Below are positions 63,366 through 64,000 of a stretch of 64,000 nucleotides of DNA, piece by piece. Position numbers and translations under genes: made by a program. The DNA is from Sinorhizobium chiapasense. GTDB lineage: Bacteria; Pseudomonadota; Alphaproteobacteria; Rhizobiales; Rhizobiaceae. Below the pieces are notes generated by a model. That model saw only the letters and a program-made list of their open reading frames with translations, searched no databases and was not told the DNA's origin. The stretch covers positions 1,364,001 to 1,428,000 of the forward strand of contig NZ_CP133148.1 in NCBI RefSeq assembly GCF_036488675.1. Direction: 5' to 3'. Within the stretch, counting starts at the first letter, position 1. The number at the start of each line of letters is the position of its first letter.

Positions 63366-63698
63366 ATGTTCATTACCGAAGCTTTTGCGCAGACCGGTGC
63401 CCCGAGCGCGGGCGGTGCAGACATTTTGATGTCCATTCTGCCCTTCCTCCTGATCTTTGTTGTCATGTATTTCCTGATCATCCGGCCGCAGCGTGCGCAG
63501 ATGAAGCGTCGCGAAGAGTTGTTGAAGAACATTCGTCGTGGCGATCAGGTAGTCACCGGTGGCGGCATCGTTGGCAAGGTTACCAAGGTGGTCGATGATG
63601 CGGAACTCGAAGTCGAGATCGCCGATGGCATCAAGGTTCGCGTCGTCCGCAGCGGGATTTCCGAAGTTCGCGTAAAGGGCGAACCGGTCAAGGAATAA
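63366..63698 (+). CDS. yajC: Preprotein translocase subunit YajC
   Basis: YajC is the small subunit of the SecDF-YajC complex that assists Sec export. The 110-residue protein has one membrane helix (ILPFLLIFVVMYFLIIRPQRAQMKRREELL) with the family motif PQRAQMKRR, and a C-terminal domain with GDQVVTGGGIVGKV and EVEIADGIKVRVVRSGI. AAGGAG before ATG 63366 is strong. secD starts 50 bases later; the operon continues past the window. Confidence 0.96.
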   Translation: MFITEAFAQTGAPSAGGADILMSILPFLLIFVVMYFLIIRPQRAQMKRREELLKNIRRGDQVVTGGGIVGKVTKVVDDAELEVEIADGIKVRVVRSGISEVRVKGEPVKE

Positions 63699-63748
63699 TC
63701 CGGGCACGAACCGCAACCGGCAGAGCCGGCGAATGGAGCATTCAGAGC

Positions 63749-64000
63749 ATGCCCAAGTTCTCGCCGCTGAAAAACGCGATCATCTGGCTCGTCGTCCTGG
63801 CCGGTTTTGTTTTTGCTCTACCGAATCTGTTCTCCAGGGAAGAGCTTGCGGAATGGCCCGCGTGGTTGCCGCAACGGCAGGTACCGCTCGGGCTCGATCT
63901 CCAGGGCGGTTCCGACTTCACGCTGAGGGTGGTCCGCGACGACATCATCGCGGAACGGCTCGAAACCACGATCGACGCAATCGGCAAAGCGCTCCGGAAT
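63749..64000 (+). CDS. secD: Preprotein translocase subunit SecD, 5' part only
   Basis: SecD with SecF uses the proton gradient to pull proteins through the Sec channel. The open frame from ATG 63749 runs 84 codons to the window end. It begins MPKFSPLKNAIIWLVVLAGFVFALPNLF, the first membrane helix, and contains VPLGLDLQGGSDFTLRV with the hallmark LGLDLQGG. It is immediately downstream of yajC, the usual order. The 3' part is outside the window. Confidence 0.95.
   Translation, partial: MPKFSPLKNAIIWLVVLAGFVFALPNLFSREELAEWPAWLPQRQVPLGLDLQGGSDFTLRVVRDDIIAERLETTIDAIGKALRN

Overview
The window is a chromosomal stretch of an alphaproteobacterium of the order Rhizobiales, almost certainly of the Sinorhizobium/Ensifer clade. 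The evidence is GC-rich coding sequence with rhizobial codon choice, an ExoR-type Sel1-repeat regulator of 268 residues whose sequence I recognise, a PopZ (DUF2497) protein, an EipB/DUF1849 envelope protein, a phasin beside clpS-clpA, and several copies of a two-palindrome intergenic repeat that looks like the rhizobial RIME1 element. Gene order agrees with what I remember of the Sinorhizobium meliloti chromosome. The species cannot be fixed from sequence reading alone. I see no prophage, transposon, CRISPR array, rRNA or tRNA gene.

Layout. 1-1.0 kb: the 5' part of an FAD monooxygenase behind a small zinc-finger gene, both on the minus strand. 1.1-7.0 kb: alpha/beta hydrolase, cysE, DUF3126, phasin, clpS and clpA. 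7.1-12.2 kb: azlCD-like export pair, a minus-strand HIT gene and a ridA-GDPD-FemAB-like cluster, then eipB. 12.2-26.1 kb: a long plus-strand housekeeping block, rpsB-tsf-pyrH-frr-uppS-cdsA-rseP-bamA-lpxD-fabZ-lpxA-lpxI-lpxB, linking translation, isoprenoid and phospholipid supply, outer-membrane assembly and lipid A synthesis. 26.1-30.2 kb: gltA (minus) and a comEC-like gene. 30.3-41.4 kb: exbB-exbD, a Pcm-like methyltransferase, tolC, popZ, valS, a FadL-type porin and exoR. 41.4-47.7 kb: xthA (minus), cardiolipin synthase, erpA (minus), dgt, argS.

47.8-64 kb: a compact plus-strand cell-envelope and chromosome block: a large SPOR-domain protein, nagZ, scpA-scpB, an orphan ABC ATPase, tatABC, serS, surE, pcm, a truncated methyltransferase remnant, a lineage-type hypothetical gene, and a LysM/LytM lipoprotein. 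It is followed by a minus-strand DUF815 ATPase and by yajC-secD, which runs off the window end. Many neighbours overlap by 1-8 bases (uppS/cdsA, lpxD/fabZ, scpA/scpB, tatB/tatC, azlC/azlD, surE/pcm), showing translational coupling.

The notable non-genic content is two families of palindromic intergenic repeats. Family 1 has seven full or partial copies, all downstream of gene ends. Family 2 has two inverted copies, one of which almost reaches the lpxB ribosome binding site. Nothing in the window is convincingly a wholly new system. The best leads are the repeats, the apparently inactive LytM protein, the basic tail on ClpA, the very large SPOR protein, the orphan ABC ATPase next to tat, the operator-like dyad before tolC and the methyltransferase fossil after pcm.
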